In this document: positions 53,133 to 61,508 of the stretch, piece after piece
Layout: every line of letters begins with the position of its first letter
How positions within the stretch are numbered: position 1 is the first letter of the stretch
NCBI RefSeq assembly: GCF_965227785.1
Contig: NZ_OZ245785.1
Location: 124,001 to 188,000 of the forward strand
Source of the DNA: Gracilimonas sp965227785
GTDB lineage: Bacteria > Bacteroidota > Rhodothermia > Balneolales > Balneolaceae
Direction of reading: 5' to 3'
DNA: 64,000 bases
Program-made: the position numbers and the translations under genes
Notes under the pieces: generated by a model
Databases searched by the model: none
What the model was told of the DNA's origin: nothing
What the model saw: only the letters and a program-made list of their open reading frames with translations

Positions 53133-54401
53133 ATGAAAAACGTACTCTTCATCGTCTATTATTTTCCTCCGATGGGAGGGAGTGGCGTTCAGCGCCCTCT
53201 CAAGTTTGCTAAATACCTGAGAGATTTTGGCTGGAACCCGATTGTATTATGTCCGGAACCCGGAGCCTATCATACTTTTGATGAATCCCTCGAACGAGAA
53301 GTTGAGGCTCTAAATCTTGAAGTACACAGAGTAGAAGCAAACACACCGTTTCACAGAACCGGGCAAAGTCCCAGGGAAGTAAAAGTCCCCGGAACGATCG
53401 CTAAAATTTTACGATGGTTTTCAACCTTTTTCTTCATTCCCGATAACAAGAAAAGCTGGATTGAACCGGGACTGGAAAAGGCTCTGAAACTGGTAAAAGA
53501 GAAGAATATTGTTGCAGTTTTTGCAAGCGGGCCACCCCACAGTAATTTAATGCTGGCACAAAAGCTGAAGGAAGAGACGGGTATTCCTGTTGTTATGGAT
53601 CTGAGGGATGATTGGGTTGAAAGTCACCTTATTAAATACCCAACAGCCTTACACAAAAAAAAGATGGAGCAGCTGGAAATTGATACTCTTACCAAAGCAG
53701 ATGCTCTGCTTACCATCAATGAGGAAATTGCCAAAAGCATCCGGTCAAGAGTGCTAAAAAGTGTGGAAGTAATCGGGCATGGGTATGACCCGGAAGATTT
53801 TGAGTCGGCCGGTGAGGCAGCATCAGGTTCACCCCGGAAACTTAAATTTTTATACAGCGGCACCTTTTATCCGGAAAGTACGCCGGATTCGTTTCTGAAG
53901 GCGGTATATAGATTGCTGGAACGTAATCCGGAACTCAAAGAAAAGATAGAGCTTCAGTTTCAGGGGGGCTTAAATCCCAAACACTGGAAAGTAGTTCATG
54001 AGTTGGATCTGACATCAATAGTGTTGGATTTTGGGTATGTAGATCATGACCTGGCCGTAAAAAATCTAATGAATGCGGATGTACTGTGGCTGAATATAGG
54101 CCAGAAAAAGAACCCGGAAATCATTTCACTTGGAAAAACCAGTGAATACTTTGCAACAAAGAAACCCATTCTTGGTCTTGTTCCCGAGGGCAGTGCAAAA
54201 ACGATGCTGGAAAAATATGGAAAAGCATTTATTGCAGATCCATACGATATAGCAGAGATTACCGAACAGCTTTCAAGCATTGTAGATTGTTACCAGAAAG
54301 CTACCTGGCCTGAACATTCTGAAGAGATAGTGGACTCCTACAACCGTAAGAAAATGACAGGTAAATTAGCTGAAATTCTGAATGAAATTTCTGTTCAATA
54401 A
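53133..54401 (+). CDS. Glycosyltransferase (GT4-like)
   Basis: A 422-residue GT-B fold glycosyltransferase. YYFPPMGGSGVQRPLKFAKYL is the N-terminal acceptor-side Rossmann motif. The second domain has KLKFLYSGTFYPES and a weak C-terminal GKTSEYFATKKPILGLVP with the nucleotide-sugar region. The donor and acceptor are unknown; an envelope polysaccharide is likely. The start ATG 53133 was preferred to a TTG three codons upstream. The next gene, an M23 peptidase, follows after 30 bases. Confidence 0.85.
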   Translation: MKNVLFIVYYFPPMGGSGVQRPLKFAKYLRDFGWNPIVLCPEPGAYHTFDESLEREVEALNLEVHRVEANTPFHRTGQSPREVKVPGTIAKILRWFSTFFFIPDNKKSWIEPGLEKALKLVKEKNIVAVFASGPPHSNLMLAQKLKEETGIPVVMDLRDDWVESHLIKYPTALHKKKMEQLEIDTLTKADALLTINEEIAKSIRSRVLKSVEVIGHGYDPEDFESAGEAASGSPRKLKFLYSGTFYPESTPDSFLKAVYRLLERNPELKEKIELQFQGGLNPKHWKVVHELDLTSIVLDFGYVDHDLAVKNLMNADVLWLNIGQKKNPEIISLGKTSEYFATKKPILGLVPEGSAKTMLEKYGKAFIADPYDIAEITEQLSSIVDCYQKATWPEHSEEIVDSYNRKKMTGKLAEILNEISVQ

Positions 54402-54431
54402 ATAAATTGTATTGTAGTAACTTGGAAAGCA

Positions 54432-55289
54432 ATGATTGATCTGCTTAAAAAATTATTTGAACAGCGACAGAAGAAAATTACGGTCATTTTGCTGGATGAC
54501 TCCAAGCCCGATGAGGATAATTCCTATAAGGTATATCCTAACGGTTTGTTTGGTATGATTCTGGGAATATCCACTGTGTTTGCGATTTTGGTAGCGCTTG
54601 TATTTATGCTGACGCCACTGGGAGGGTTGTTATACAGTACCGATGATGCTGAAATTCGGGCTCAGATTTTGGAAGTAACCGAAAAAGCCATCGCCCTGGA
54701 AGATTCTCTTCGCCAGCGGGATATGCAGTTGCGGGAAATGAAGAACATAATCCGATTGAGTATTGATACTACATTGGCGATGGACGAGCGCTTTGATAAC
54801 TTATTTGATCCCAACGACCCTTTTCGGAATTCTGATTTTATAAACTTTGATGAAGCCGGACAATTTAATCGGCTCAGCCAAAATGAAGTTTTATTTTCCA
54901 ATGTATCTAAAACGGCTCCGGATTTCCCGGCCAAGTATCCGGTCCAGGGGTCGTTAACCCGGGGTTATATACCCGACGATGAACATTATGGCTTAGACAT
55001 CGCCACAAAAAACAATGAGCCCGTTATAAACATTGCTGATGGGGCCGTCTTTAATAGTAGTTGGACAATTAACAATGGATATGTAATATCCGTGCAACAC
55101 AGCGAAGGTGTGGTAACAACTTATAAGCATCTTTCTAAATTAAATAAGAAGGAAGGCGACCTTGTTTTAAAAGGTGATATTCTTGGCGAAATTGGAAATG
55201 CCGGGGTATTAAGCACGGGGCCGCATCTCCATTTTGAAATATGGAAAAATGGAGTACCTCAAAATCCGGAAGTCTATTTAATCAAATAA
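54432..55289 (+). CDS. Membrane-anchored M23 metallopeptidase
   Basis: A 285-residue LytM-type endopeptidase acting on peptidoglycan crosslinks or septal wall. A membrane helix lies at ~40-62 (LFGMILGISTVFAILVALVFML), followed by a helical region. The M23 domain (~175-280) has HYGLDIA (zinc His and Asp) and GPHLHFEIWKNG with the catalytic and zinc His residues. Zinc ligands are all present, so it is likely active. The bactofilin gene follows after nine bases; M23 plus bactofilin pairs shape the cell in other bacteria. Confidence 0.9.
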   Translation: MIDLLKKLFEQRQKKITVILLDDSKPDEDNSYKVYPNGLFGMILGISTVFAILVALVFMLTPLGGLLYSTDDAEIRAQILEVTEKAIALEDSLRQRDMQLREMKNIIRLSIDTTLAMDERFDNLFDPNDPFRNSDFINFDEAGQFNRLSQNEVLFSNVSKTAPDFPAKYPVQGSLTRGYIPDDEHYGLDIATKNNEPVINIADGAVFNSSWTINNGYVISVQHSEGVVTTYKHLSKLNKKEGDLVLKGDILGEIGNAGVLSTGPHLHFEIWKNGVPQNPEVYLIK

Positions 55290-55298
55290 AATCGAGTT

Positions 55299-55736
55299 AT
55301 GCTAAATTCAAAAAAATCTACAAGTACTAATAACGTTTCTGAGAATTCGAACCACTCACCGGCGGTTAACATACTGAGTGAGGGTACCAAGCTGAAAGGA
55401 GACCTCAATTCTCAGACCGACATTCGCATAGCCGGAGTCATTGATGGGGAAGCGGTTTCGAAAGGAAAATTGATTGTAACCGGAAACGGTAAAATTATCG
55501 GCAACATCACTTCTGCTGATGCTGACATTGCCGGCCGGGTAGAAGGGGAAGTAAAAGTATCGAACAAACTTACCCTGAGAGAGAGTGCCATTATTGATGG
55601 AAATATCTACACCAAAACCCTGATTGTTGAGGAAGGTGCACAAATAAATGGCTCTTGTCGCATGGGATCTGATGCAAAATCACTCTCCGATAAAAGCGAC
55701 GCCGATTATGCCGGCGATACCAAAGTTAAATCCTGA
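55299..55736 (+). CDS. Bactofilin (polymer-forming cytoskeletal protein)
   Basis: A 145-residue bactofilin. Residues ~25-125 form the right-handed beta-helix core: NILSEGTKLKGDLNSQTDIRIAGVIDGEAVSKGKLIVTG, followed by DADIAGRVEGEVKVSNKLTLRESAIIDGNI. Disordered, polar tails flank it. It self-assembles into filaments near the inner membrane. Position behind an M23 peptidase is the known arrangement linked to cell shape. It precedes the ATP synthase genes. Confidence 0.93.
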   Translation: MLNSKKSTSTNNVSENSNHSPAVNILSEGTKLKGDLNSQTDIRIAGVIDGEAVSKGKLIVTGNGKIIGNITSADADIAGRVEGEVKVSNKLTLRESAIIDGNIYTKTLIVEEGAQINGSCRMGSDAKSLSDKSDADYAGDTKVKS

Positions 55737-55748
55737 TCTGCTAAATAA

Positions 55749-55976
55749 TTGCTTCACAACCTGCTGCCTGACAAATACGCTGAATATGTAGGTCTTGGGT
55801 TAGAAATTGCCGTTTCAATGGCCGTACCCATAGTAGGCGGGTATTACCTTGATCAATATTTTGAACTGACGCCCTGGCTTACTTTAACCGGGGTTTTGGT
55901 TGGTATGGTTAATTTCGGGTTGATGATTGCACGAATAGCTAAAAAGCTAAATCAACAGGATAATGATAGAAAATAA
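55749..55976 (+). CDS. atpZ: AtpZ/AtpI family membrane protein
   Basis: A 75-residue membrane protein with two helices, starting at TTG (a stop codon lies immediately upstream in frame and there is no ATG before the first helix). AEYVGLGLEIAVSMAVPIVGGYYLDQYF is the AtpZ/AtpI signature. It probably helps assemble the c-ring or imports Mg2+. It overlaps the next gene by 14 bases. Confidence 0.85.
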   Translation: MLHNLLPDKYAEYVGLGLEIAVSMAVPIVGGYYLDQYFELTPWLTLTGVLVGMVNFGLMIARIAKKLNQQDNDRK

Positions 55977-56349
55977 TGGCCGGAGTGTGATGAAAAGCAC
56001 TTCGCTGGTTTCGGCTCTTCTGATTTTGATATCCGCTGGCTTCTTTTTTACAGGTGAACAGCAGGGGATAGCAGTTCTGACCGGTGCTATGCTCAGCTCG
56101 GTGTTTGTAATTAGCAGCGCATGGATATTTGACACCTTCAGAGAGACAAAAACCAGCACCTTTATAAAAATATTTTTCTTCTCTACAGCCATCCGCTTTC
56201 TGTTAGTGCTCATTTTGTTCGGAATTTTGCTTGGAGTGACAAAAATTGATGAAATCTACTTTACAGTTAGTTTCATAATTTCCTATCTTTGCCAATCTGT
56301 AACGGAAATGATTTTTATTAACAAAATTCTTCAAAAGAGCGGCAGTTAA
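55963..56349 (+). CDS. AtpI-like membrane protein of the ATP synthase cluster
   Basis: A 128-residue protein with four hydrophobic helices (STSLVSALLILISAGFFFTG, IAVLTGAMLSSVFVISSAW, FFFSTAIRFLLVLILFGILL, IYFTVSFIISYLCQSVTEM). It occupies the position and topology of subunit I between atpZ and atpB, although the sequence is only loosely similar. The start ATG overlaps atpZ; an alternative ATG at 55990 is possible. Confidence 0.65.
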   Translation: MIENNGRSVMKSTSLVSALLILISAGFFFTGEQQGIAVLTGAMLSSVFVISSAWIFDTFRETKTSTFIKIFFFSTAIRFLLVLILFGILLGVTKIDEIYFTVSFIISYLCQSVTEMIFINKILQKSGS

Positions 56350-56354
56350 AGACA

Positions 56355-57428
56355 ATGATTCAAACCCTGCGTCGAGTTTTCTTAACTCTTTTATTTTTAA
56401 GTATTAGCACCTCAAACACTTTTGCGGCTGACCAAGCAGAAGGAGAGGATGAGCCAATAATCGATGTAATGGGTACCGTTCTTGACCACGATTATTTCAA
56501 AACCCCATTTGGTAAAGTTTATCTTCCTCGCATTTTTTATTGGGAAGATGCTTCTGGTGAGTCAAATCTGAGTTTTTATAGTTCGACAAAGAAAGCCGAA
56601 GCATCCGATGAATTTACTATGTCGGAAGCAGGTGCAATCATTCCTGCAAATGGCGGGAGTATTAAAGTCGATTTCTCTATTACTTCACACCTTATATATT
56701 TTTGGATAAGTGTGTTGCTCGTACTTTGGATTACAATATCCATGGCGCGTAAGTATAAAAAGGGGGTTGGGCGTGATACAGAGCCTAAAGGAAGCTTCCA
56801 GAATATTTTTGAAATCCTTTTTGAATTTGTTCGTGATAATATTGCCAAGGACAATATCCGTGATGACAAGTACAAAAAGTATGTGCCGTATCTCTTCTCC
56901 ATCTTTATGGGTATAGCTTTTATGAACCTGTTTGGGTTGTTGCCATGGGCAGCTACTGCAACAGCTGATTTAACTGTTACGGCAACGCTGGCAACAATCA
57001 CCTTTTTTGTTACTCAGTTCAGTGGAACAAAAGACCACTGGGCTCACGTATTCTGGTTTCCGGGAGTGCCGGGCTGGACACGTTTTATTTTGACTCCGGT
57101 TGAAATACTTGGGCTGTTTACCAAGCCATTCGCCCTTGCTATTCGACTTTTTGCCAACATGTTATCAGGAAAGATGATGATTATCGCGATTCTCGGGTTG
57201 ATCTTCATTTTTGCTGATCTCTTCGGTCCCGGCGGGGCCTATGGGATGGCAGGTCTGTTATCCGTACCTCTTACTGCAGCTTTATATTTCCTTAAAGCCT
57301 TTGTGGCTTTACTGCAGGCGTATGTATTCACCATTCTTTCAGCTGTATTTATTGGAATGGCTGCCGAAGATCATGCACATGATGAGGAAGGATATCACGC
57401 AGAGCATATTGCTGAACAAGCAAATTGA
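56355..57428 (+). CDS. atpB: F0F1 ATP synthase subunit a
   Basis: A 357-residue membrane subunit that forms the proton half-channels. The first ~25 residues look like a signal sequence, and a ~75-residue hydrophilic domain follows, so the protein is longer than the ~270 of E. coli. The a-subunit helices include FMNLFGLLPWAATATADLTVT and FALAIRLFANMLSGKMMII with the essential Arg. The C-terminus is His- and Glu-rich (AEDHAHDEEGYHAEH). It begins the structural part of the operon. Confidence 0.95.
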   Translation: MIQTLRRVFLTLLFLSISTSNTFAADQAEGEDEPIIDVMGTVLDHDYFKTPFGKVYLPRIFYWEDASGESNLSFYSSTKKAEASDEFTMSEAGAIIPANGGSIKVDFSITSHLIYFWISVLLVLWITISMARKYKKGVGRDTEPKGSFQNIFEILFEFVRDNIAKDNIRDDKYKKYVPYLFSIFMGIAFMNLFGLLPWAATATADLTVTATLATITFFVTQFSGTKDHWAHVFWFPGVPGWTRFILTPVEILGLFTKPFALAIRLFANMLSGKMMIIAILGLIFIFADLFGPGGAYGMAGLLSVPLTAALYFLKAFVALLQAYVFTILSAVFIGMAAEDHAHDEEGYHAEHIAEQAN

Positions 57429-57470
57429 ACTTAAAAAAACCATAATCAACTAAAACAAAACAAAAGAAAT

Positions 57471-57686
57471 ATGGGACTTTTAGCAGCAGGTATTGGAGCA
57501 GGAATCGTAGCAATTGGTGCCGGACTTGGTATCGGAATGATTGGTAAAGCCGCCACAGAAAGTATTGCGCGTCAGCCTGAAGCTTCCGGAGATATCCGTG
57601 GTGCTATGCTTTTAACTGCAGTATTTATTGAGGGTGTTGCTCTCTTCTGTGCGGTTATTTGTGCACTGATCATCTTCTTGGGTTAA
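57471..57686 (+). CDS. atpE: F0F1 ATP synthase subunit c
   Basis: A 71-residue hairpin protein of the rotor ring. Loop RQP (34-36) lies between two helices, and the ion-binding carboxylate is E54 in AVFIEGVALF. Gly follows that Glu, and there is no Ser ligand as in sodium types, so proton coupling is likely. Confidence 0.97.
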   Translation: MGLLAAGIGAGIVAIGAGLGIGMIGKAATESIARQPEASGDIRGAMLLTAVFIEGVALFCAVICALIIFLG

Positions 57687-57702
57687 TATCGTGATAAACT
57701 CT

Positions 57703-58215
57703 ATGCTACTTTTAGCAGGCGGAGGGGGATTACTCTCATTTAACACCGGGTTTGCCTGGTGGATTGCCATCACTATGGTTGTTTTCATCCTACTGATGTC
57801 AAAATATGCAGTACCCCCTATTATGAAAGCGCTTGAAGAGCGAGAGTCTAAAATTAAAGACTCCTTGGAGTCTGCAGAGAAAGCCCTGGCAAAAGCCGAG
57901 CAAATCTCTAAGGATAACGAGAAAGCTCTTCGGGAAGCTGAAGTAAAAGCACAGCAGATTCGTAAAGAAGCTGCTGAAGAGGCGGAATTAATTCGCTCCG
58001 AACGCATCAAGAAAGCGAAAGAAGAGGCCGATCAGATGATTGAGCAGGCCAGAACTTCTATTGAGCAAGAAAAGAAACAAGCTTTGGTGGAATTGAGAGA
58101 AGAAGTGGCAAAACTTGCCGTAAAATCTGCTTCTATCATTATCGATTCAGAGCTTGATACTGAAAAGAATAACAAGCTGGTGGATAGTTTTCTATCCGAC
58201 CTTCCGAAAAATTAA
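57703..58215 (+). CDS. atpF: F0F1 ATP synthase subunit b
   Basis: A 170-residue stalk protein with one N-terminal membrane helix (FAWWIAITMVVFILLMSKYAVPP) and a long charged coiled coil (KALEERESKIKDSLESAEKAL onward). The ATG at 57703 was chosen; an in-frame GTG four codons earlier is an alternative start. It links subunit a to delta. Confidence 0.93.
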   Translation: MLLLAGGGGLLSFNTGFAWWIAITMVVFILLMSKYAVPPIMKALEERESKIKDSLESAEKALAKAEQISKDNEKALREAEVKAQQIRKEAAEEAELIRSERIKKAKEEADQMIEQARTSIEQEKKQALVELREEVAKLAVKSASIIIDSELDTEKNNKLVDSFLSDLPKN

Positions 58216-58224
58216 CCTATTTAA

Positions 58225-58773
58225 ATGCTGGTATCTAAAGCGGCACGCCGTTACGCCACAGCACTTTTAGAGCTCGCTAAAGAACAGGATGCAGTAGAAC
58301 GCACCTTCGAGGATGTTCAGGTTATCAAGAACACCATTGAAGACTCTCGTGAACTGCAATTGTTTTTAAAGAGCCCGATCATCAAGCCGGACAAAAAGGT
58401 AAATGCACTGGAAGCTCTTTTCGAAGGAAAAGTTAGTGAACTGGTGTACAAGTTTATCACTCTGATTGCACGTAAAAATCGTCAGAACATTCTTGATGAG
58501 ATCACTCATGCTTTCACAGATATCTATAATGAATATGCGGGTATCATTGAAGCTGAAGTATTTGTTGCCAATAAAATGGATGACAAACAGAAAGATCAGG
58601 TTATAAAAAGACTGGAAGATGTTACCGGAAAAAAGGTAAATATCACAGTTAAAGTGCAGGAAGACCTGAAAGGCGGTATGGCCGTAAAAATAGCTGATAC
58701 AGTTATAGACGGTACCATCAAGCATAAATTGGAACAGCTTGAAGATGTATTCCTGAATACAGCAACGGAATAA
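58225..58773 (+). CDS. atpH: F0F1 ATP synthase subunit delta
   Basis: A 182-residue soluble stalk subunit. SKAARRYATALLELAKEQDAVE is the family N-terminus and GGMAVKIADTVIDGTIKHKLEQL the C-terminal signature. It joins the b stalk to the F1 head. Gap to atpF is nine bases. Confidence 0.95.
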   Translation: MLVSKAARRYATALLELAKEQDAVERTFEDVQVIKNTIEDSRELQLFLKSPIIKPDKKVNALEALFEGKVSELVYKFITLIARKNRQNILDEITHAFTDIYNEYAGIIEAEVFVANKMDDKQKDQVIKRLEDVTGKKVNITVKVQEDLKGGMAVKIADTVIDGTIKHKLEQLEDVFLNTATE

Positions 58774-58804
58774 ATTAAAACAGTTTTATTAATCTTAGAT
58801 TACA

Positions 58805-60415
58805 ATGAGTCAAGTCAGACCAGACGAAGTTTCAGCCATATTACGAAAACAATTATCAGGCTTTGACAACGAAGCTGATACCTACGATGTAGGTACCGTA
58901 CTTGAAGTAGGTGACGGTATCGCTCGTGTGTATGGGCTTTCTAAAGTACAGGCCGGTGAATTGGTTGAACTGCCGGATTCAAAAAATGAAGAAGGCGAAC
59001 CCGTAACCGGAATGGTGCTTAACCTGGAGGAAGATAATGTTGGTATCGTACTCTTCGGTGCTTCAAGTGCTGTTCAGGAAGGGCATACCGTTAAACGTAC
59101 CAATGATATCGCATCTATTAACGTAGGTGAAGGCCTGCTCGGTCGTGTGATTGATCCTCTTGGTAATCCGATTGACGGTAAAGGTGCAGTAAGCGGAGAA
59201 ACTATCCGTCTTCCACTTGAACGTAAAGCCCCGGGTGTAATTTACCGTGAGCCGGTAAAGGAACCTCTTCAAACCGGACTGAAATCCATTGACTCTTTGA
59301 TTCCGATTGGTCGTGGACAGCGTGAGTTGATTATCGGTGACCGTCAAACCGGAAAGACTTCTGTAGCCGTTGATACCATTATCAACCAGAAGGCAACGCA
59401 AGATTCTGACAAACCTGTGCATTGTATTTATGTTGCTGTAGGACAAAAAGGATCTACGGTAGCAAACATTCGCCAGGTGTTGGAAGAAAATGGTGCTATG
59501 GAGTACACAACTATTGTTGCTGCTCCGGCCAGTGTTTCTGCTCCTATGCGTTACATTGCTCCATTTGCTGGTGCTACCATTGGAGAGTACTTCCGTGATA
59601 CCGGTCGACATGCACTTGTAATTTATGATGACCTTTCCAAGCAAGCCGTAGCTTACCGTGAACTTTCCCTGTTGCTGAAGCGTCCTCCGGGCCGTGAAGC
59701 TTACCCGGGTGATGTATTCTACCTGCACAGCCGACTTCTGGAGCGAGCTGCAAAAATTATCAATGATGATAAAGTAGCGGGGGAGATGAATAATATCCCC
59801 GATGAACTGAAGCCAAAAGTAAAAGGCGGCGGTTCTCTGACGGCACTTCCGGTTATTGAAACACAAGCCGGTGACGTATCTGCTTACATTCCGACTAACG
59901 TAATTTCGATTACTGATGGTCAGATCTTTCTGGATACAGACTTGTTCAACCAGGGTATTCGTCCGGCTATCGACGTTGGTACTTCGGTATCACGTGTAGG
60001 TGGATCTGCTCAGGTGAAATCCATGAAAAAACTTTCCGGTACACTGAAGCTTGACCTTGCTCAGTATCGTGAGCTGGAAGCTTTTGCCAAGTTCGGTTCC
60101 GACCTTGATGCTTCTACTCAGGCTCAACTCCGTAAGGGTGAGCGTACGGTAGAATTGCTTAAGCAGGATGTATATCAGCCACTTCCGGTAGAGCAGCAAA
60201 TCGCTCTTCTGAAAGTTAATGATGAAGGCTTGCTCGATAAGCTTGCTGTAGAGCAAATCGAAGAATTTGAAAGCCAGTATCTGGAAACCATTGGCATCAA
60301 GTATGAAGATGAGATGAGCAAATTGGCACAAAGCGGTGTTTTAGATGACACTTTTGGCAGCCAGCTTATCGAAGTAGCGGAATCCGTAATTGATCAGGTT
60401 ACAGCAACCAACTAA
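58805..60415 (+). CDS. atpA: F0F1 ATP synthase subunit alpha
   Basis: A 536-residue head subunit. GDRQTGKTSVAVD is the P-loop (non-catalytic site), RPDEVSAILRKQL the N-terminus, and PAIDVGTSVSRVGGSAQVKSMKK the conserved Arg-containing region. Length is slightly above the ~513 of E. coli. A long open frame on the other strand inside it is only a shadow. Confidence 0.98.
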   Translation: MSQVRPDEVSAILRKQLSGFDNEADTYDVGTVLEVGDGIARVYGLSKVQAGELVELPDSKNEEGEPVTGMVLNLEEDNVGIVLFGASSAVQEGHTVKRTNDIASINVGEGLLGRVIDPLGNPIDGKGAVSGETIRLPLERKAPGVIYREPVKEPLQTGLKSIDSLIPIGRGQRELIIGDRQTGKTSVAVDTIINQKATQDSDKPVHCIYVAVGQKGSTVANIRQVLEENGAMEYTTIVAAPASVSAPMRYIAPFAGATIGEYFRDTGRHALVIYDDLSKQAVAYRELSLLLKRPPGREAYPGDVFYLHSRLLERAAKIINDDKVAGEMNNIPDELKPKVKGGGSLTALPVIETQAGDVSAYIPTNVISITDGQIFLDTDLFNQGIRPAIDVGTSVSRVGGSAQVKSMKKLSGTLKLDLAQYRELEAFAKFGSDLDASTQAQLRKGERTVELLKQDVYQPLPVEQQIALLKVNDEGLLDKLAVEQIEEFESQYLETIGIKYEDEMSKLAQSGVLDDTFGSQLIEVAESVIDQVTATN

Positions 60416-60428
60416 AGAATCAGCATAG

Positions 60429-61325
60429 ATGGCGAATCTTCGAGACATACGAAACCGGATATCATCTGTAAATAACACGCAGCAGATCACCAAAGCTATG
60501 AAGATGGTAGCTGCTGCCAAGCTTAGAAAAGCTCAGGACCGCATGACACAAACGCGGCCCTATGCTTCTAAGATTGAAGAAGTTGCAGGGCGGCTTGCTG
60601 AGAACAGTAATGCCACGAATCCGGTAATGCGTAAACCCGAAGAAGTAAAAAATATACTTTTTATCGTTGTGGGGTCCGACCGGGGATTATGCGGTGGATT
60701 CAACAATAATCTTTTTAAAGAAGTAGAAAATCGTTTACATAACGACTTCCAAAATCACCTGGATAATAAAACATTATCTATGGTAACCATTGGAAAGAAA
60801 GCTACGGCTCACTTCAAGAAAAGAAAGTATAAGGTGATCAACAGCTTCCCCGGCTTCTTTGATGACATTCAGTATGATGCTACATCAAGAATAATGGAAG
60901 TTGCTACGGCACAGTTTGTGGACGGCGATTTTGATGAAGTGTATATCGCTTACAATGAATTTAAGTCTGTGATTGCACAGAACCGTAAAGTTCAGAAGGT
61001 ACTTCCTATAGATACAGAAGATATCACAAAAAGTGATTCTGATAATGCATCTAAGCAAGCTATTGATTACCTTTACGAGCCGAATTCGCAGGCAATATTA
61101 GATCGATTGTTGCCTTTGCATTTAAACATGCAGCTATGGCGAGCCGTACTTGAGTCGAATGCTTCGGAGCAGGGGGCACGAATGACCGCGATGGACAGTG
61201 CAACCGAAAATGCCAAAGAACTCGAACGCGACTTACGCCTTGAGTACAACCAGGCCCGACAAAGTGCGATTACAACTGAAATTTCTGAGATTGTATCCGG
61301 TGCACAAGCACTGAGTGAAAATTAG
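60429..61325 (+). CDS. atpG: F0F1 ATP synthase subunit gamma
   Basis: A 298-residue central shaft subunit. LRDIRNRISSVNNTQQITKAMKMVAAAKLRKAQ and the C-terminal ARMTAMDSATENAKELERDL are both gamma signatures. The beta and epsilon genes do not follow, so they must lie elsewhere, as often in this phylum. The last base of its TAG stop codon is the first base of the tRNA-Ser gene. Confidence 0.97.
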   Translation: MANLRDIRNRISSVNNTQQITKAMKMVAAAKLRKAQDRMTQTRPYASKIEEVAGRLAENSNATNPVMRKPEEVKNILFIVVGSDRGLCGGFNNNLFKEVENRLHNDFQNHLDNKTLSMVTIGKKATAHFKKRKYKVINSFPGFFDDIQYDATSRIMEVATAQFVDGDFDEVYIAYNEFKSVIAQNRKVQKVLPIDTEDITKSDSDNASKQAIDYLYEPNSQAILDRLLPLHLNMQLWRAVLESNASEQGARMTAMDSATENAKELERDLRLEYNQARQSAITTEISEIVSGAQALSEN

Positions 61326-61411
61326 GAGAGCTGGCAGAGTGGTCGAATGCGGTGGTCTTGAAAACCATTGAGGCCTCACGGTCTCCGGGGGTTCGAATCC
61401 CTCGCTCTCCG
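61325..61411 (+). tRNA. tRNA-Ser (anticodon TGA)
   Basis: An 87-base class II tRNA. The acceptor GGAGAGC pairs with GCTCTCC, the anticodon loop is CTTGAAA with TGA at 61359-61361, there is a long variable arm, and the T arm has GGTTCGAATCC. Discriminator base is G and CCA is not encoded. The first base overlaps the atpG stop codon. Confidence 0.95.
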
Positions 61412-61415
61412 CAAT

Positions 61416-61450
61416 AAATAGCCCCTTTTGGGGCTATTTCTGTTTTATAT
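61416..61450 (+). terminator. Strong terminator after the ATP synthase/tRNA unit
   Basis: AAATAGCCCC (61416-61425), loop TTTT, GGGGCTATTT (61430-61439) is a perfect 10-bp stem followed by a T-rich tail (TTTCTGTTTT). Confidence 0.92.
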
Positions 61451-61508
61451 AATGGGTTTTAAATAATATCATCGTGCATGCGTTTACGCTTCAAACCAAC
61501 AAATTAAT

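Noticed and set aside
59063..59866. 267-residue minus-strand open frame inside atpA
   Set aside because: It overlaps a highly conserved gene, and the predicted protein has no family resemblance; codon shadow.
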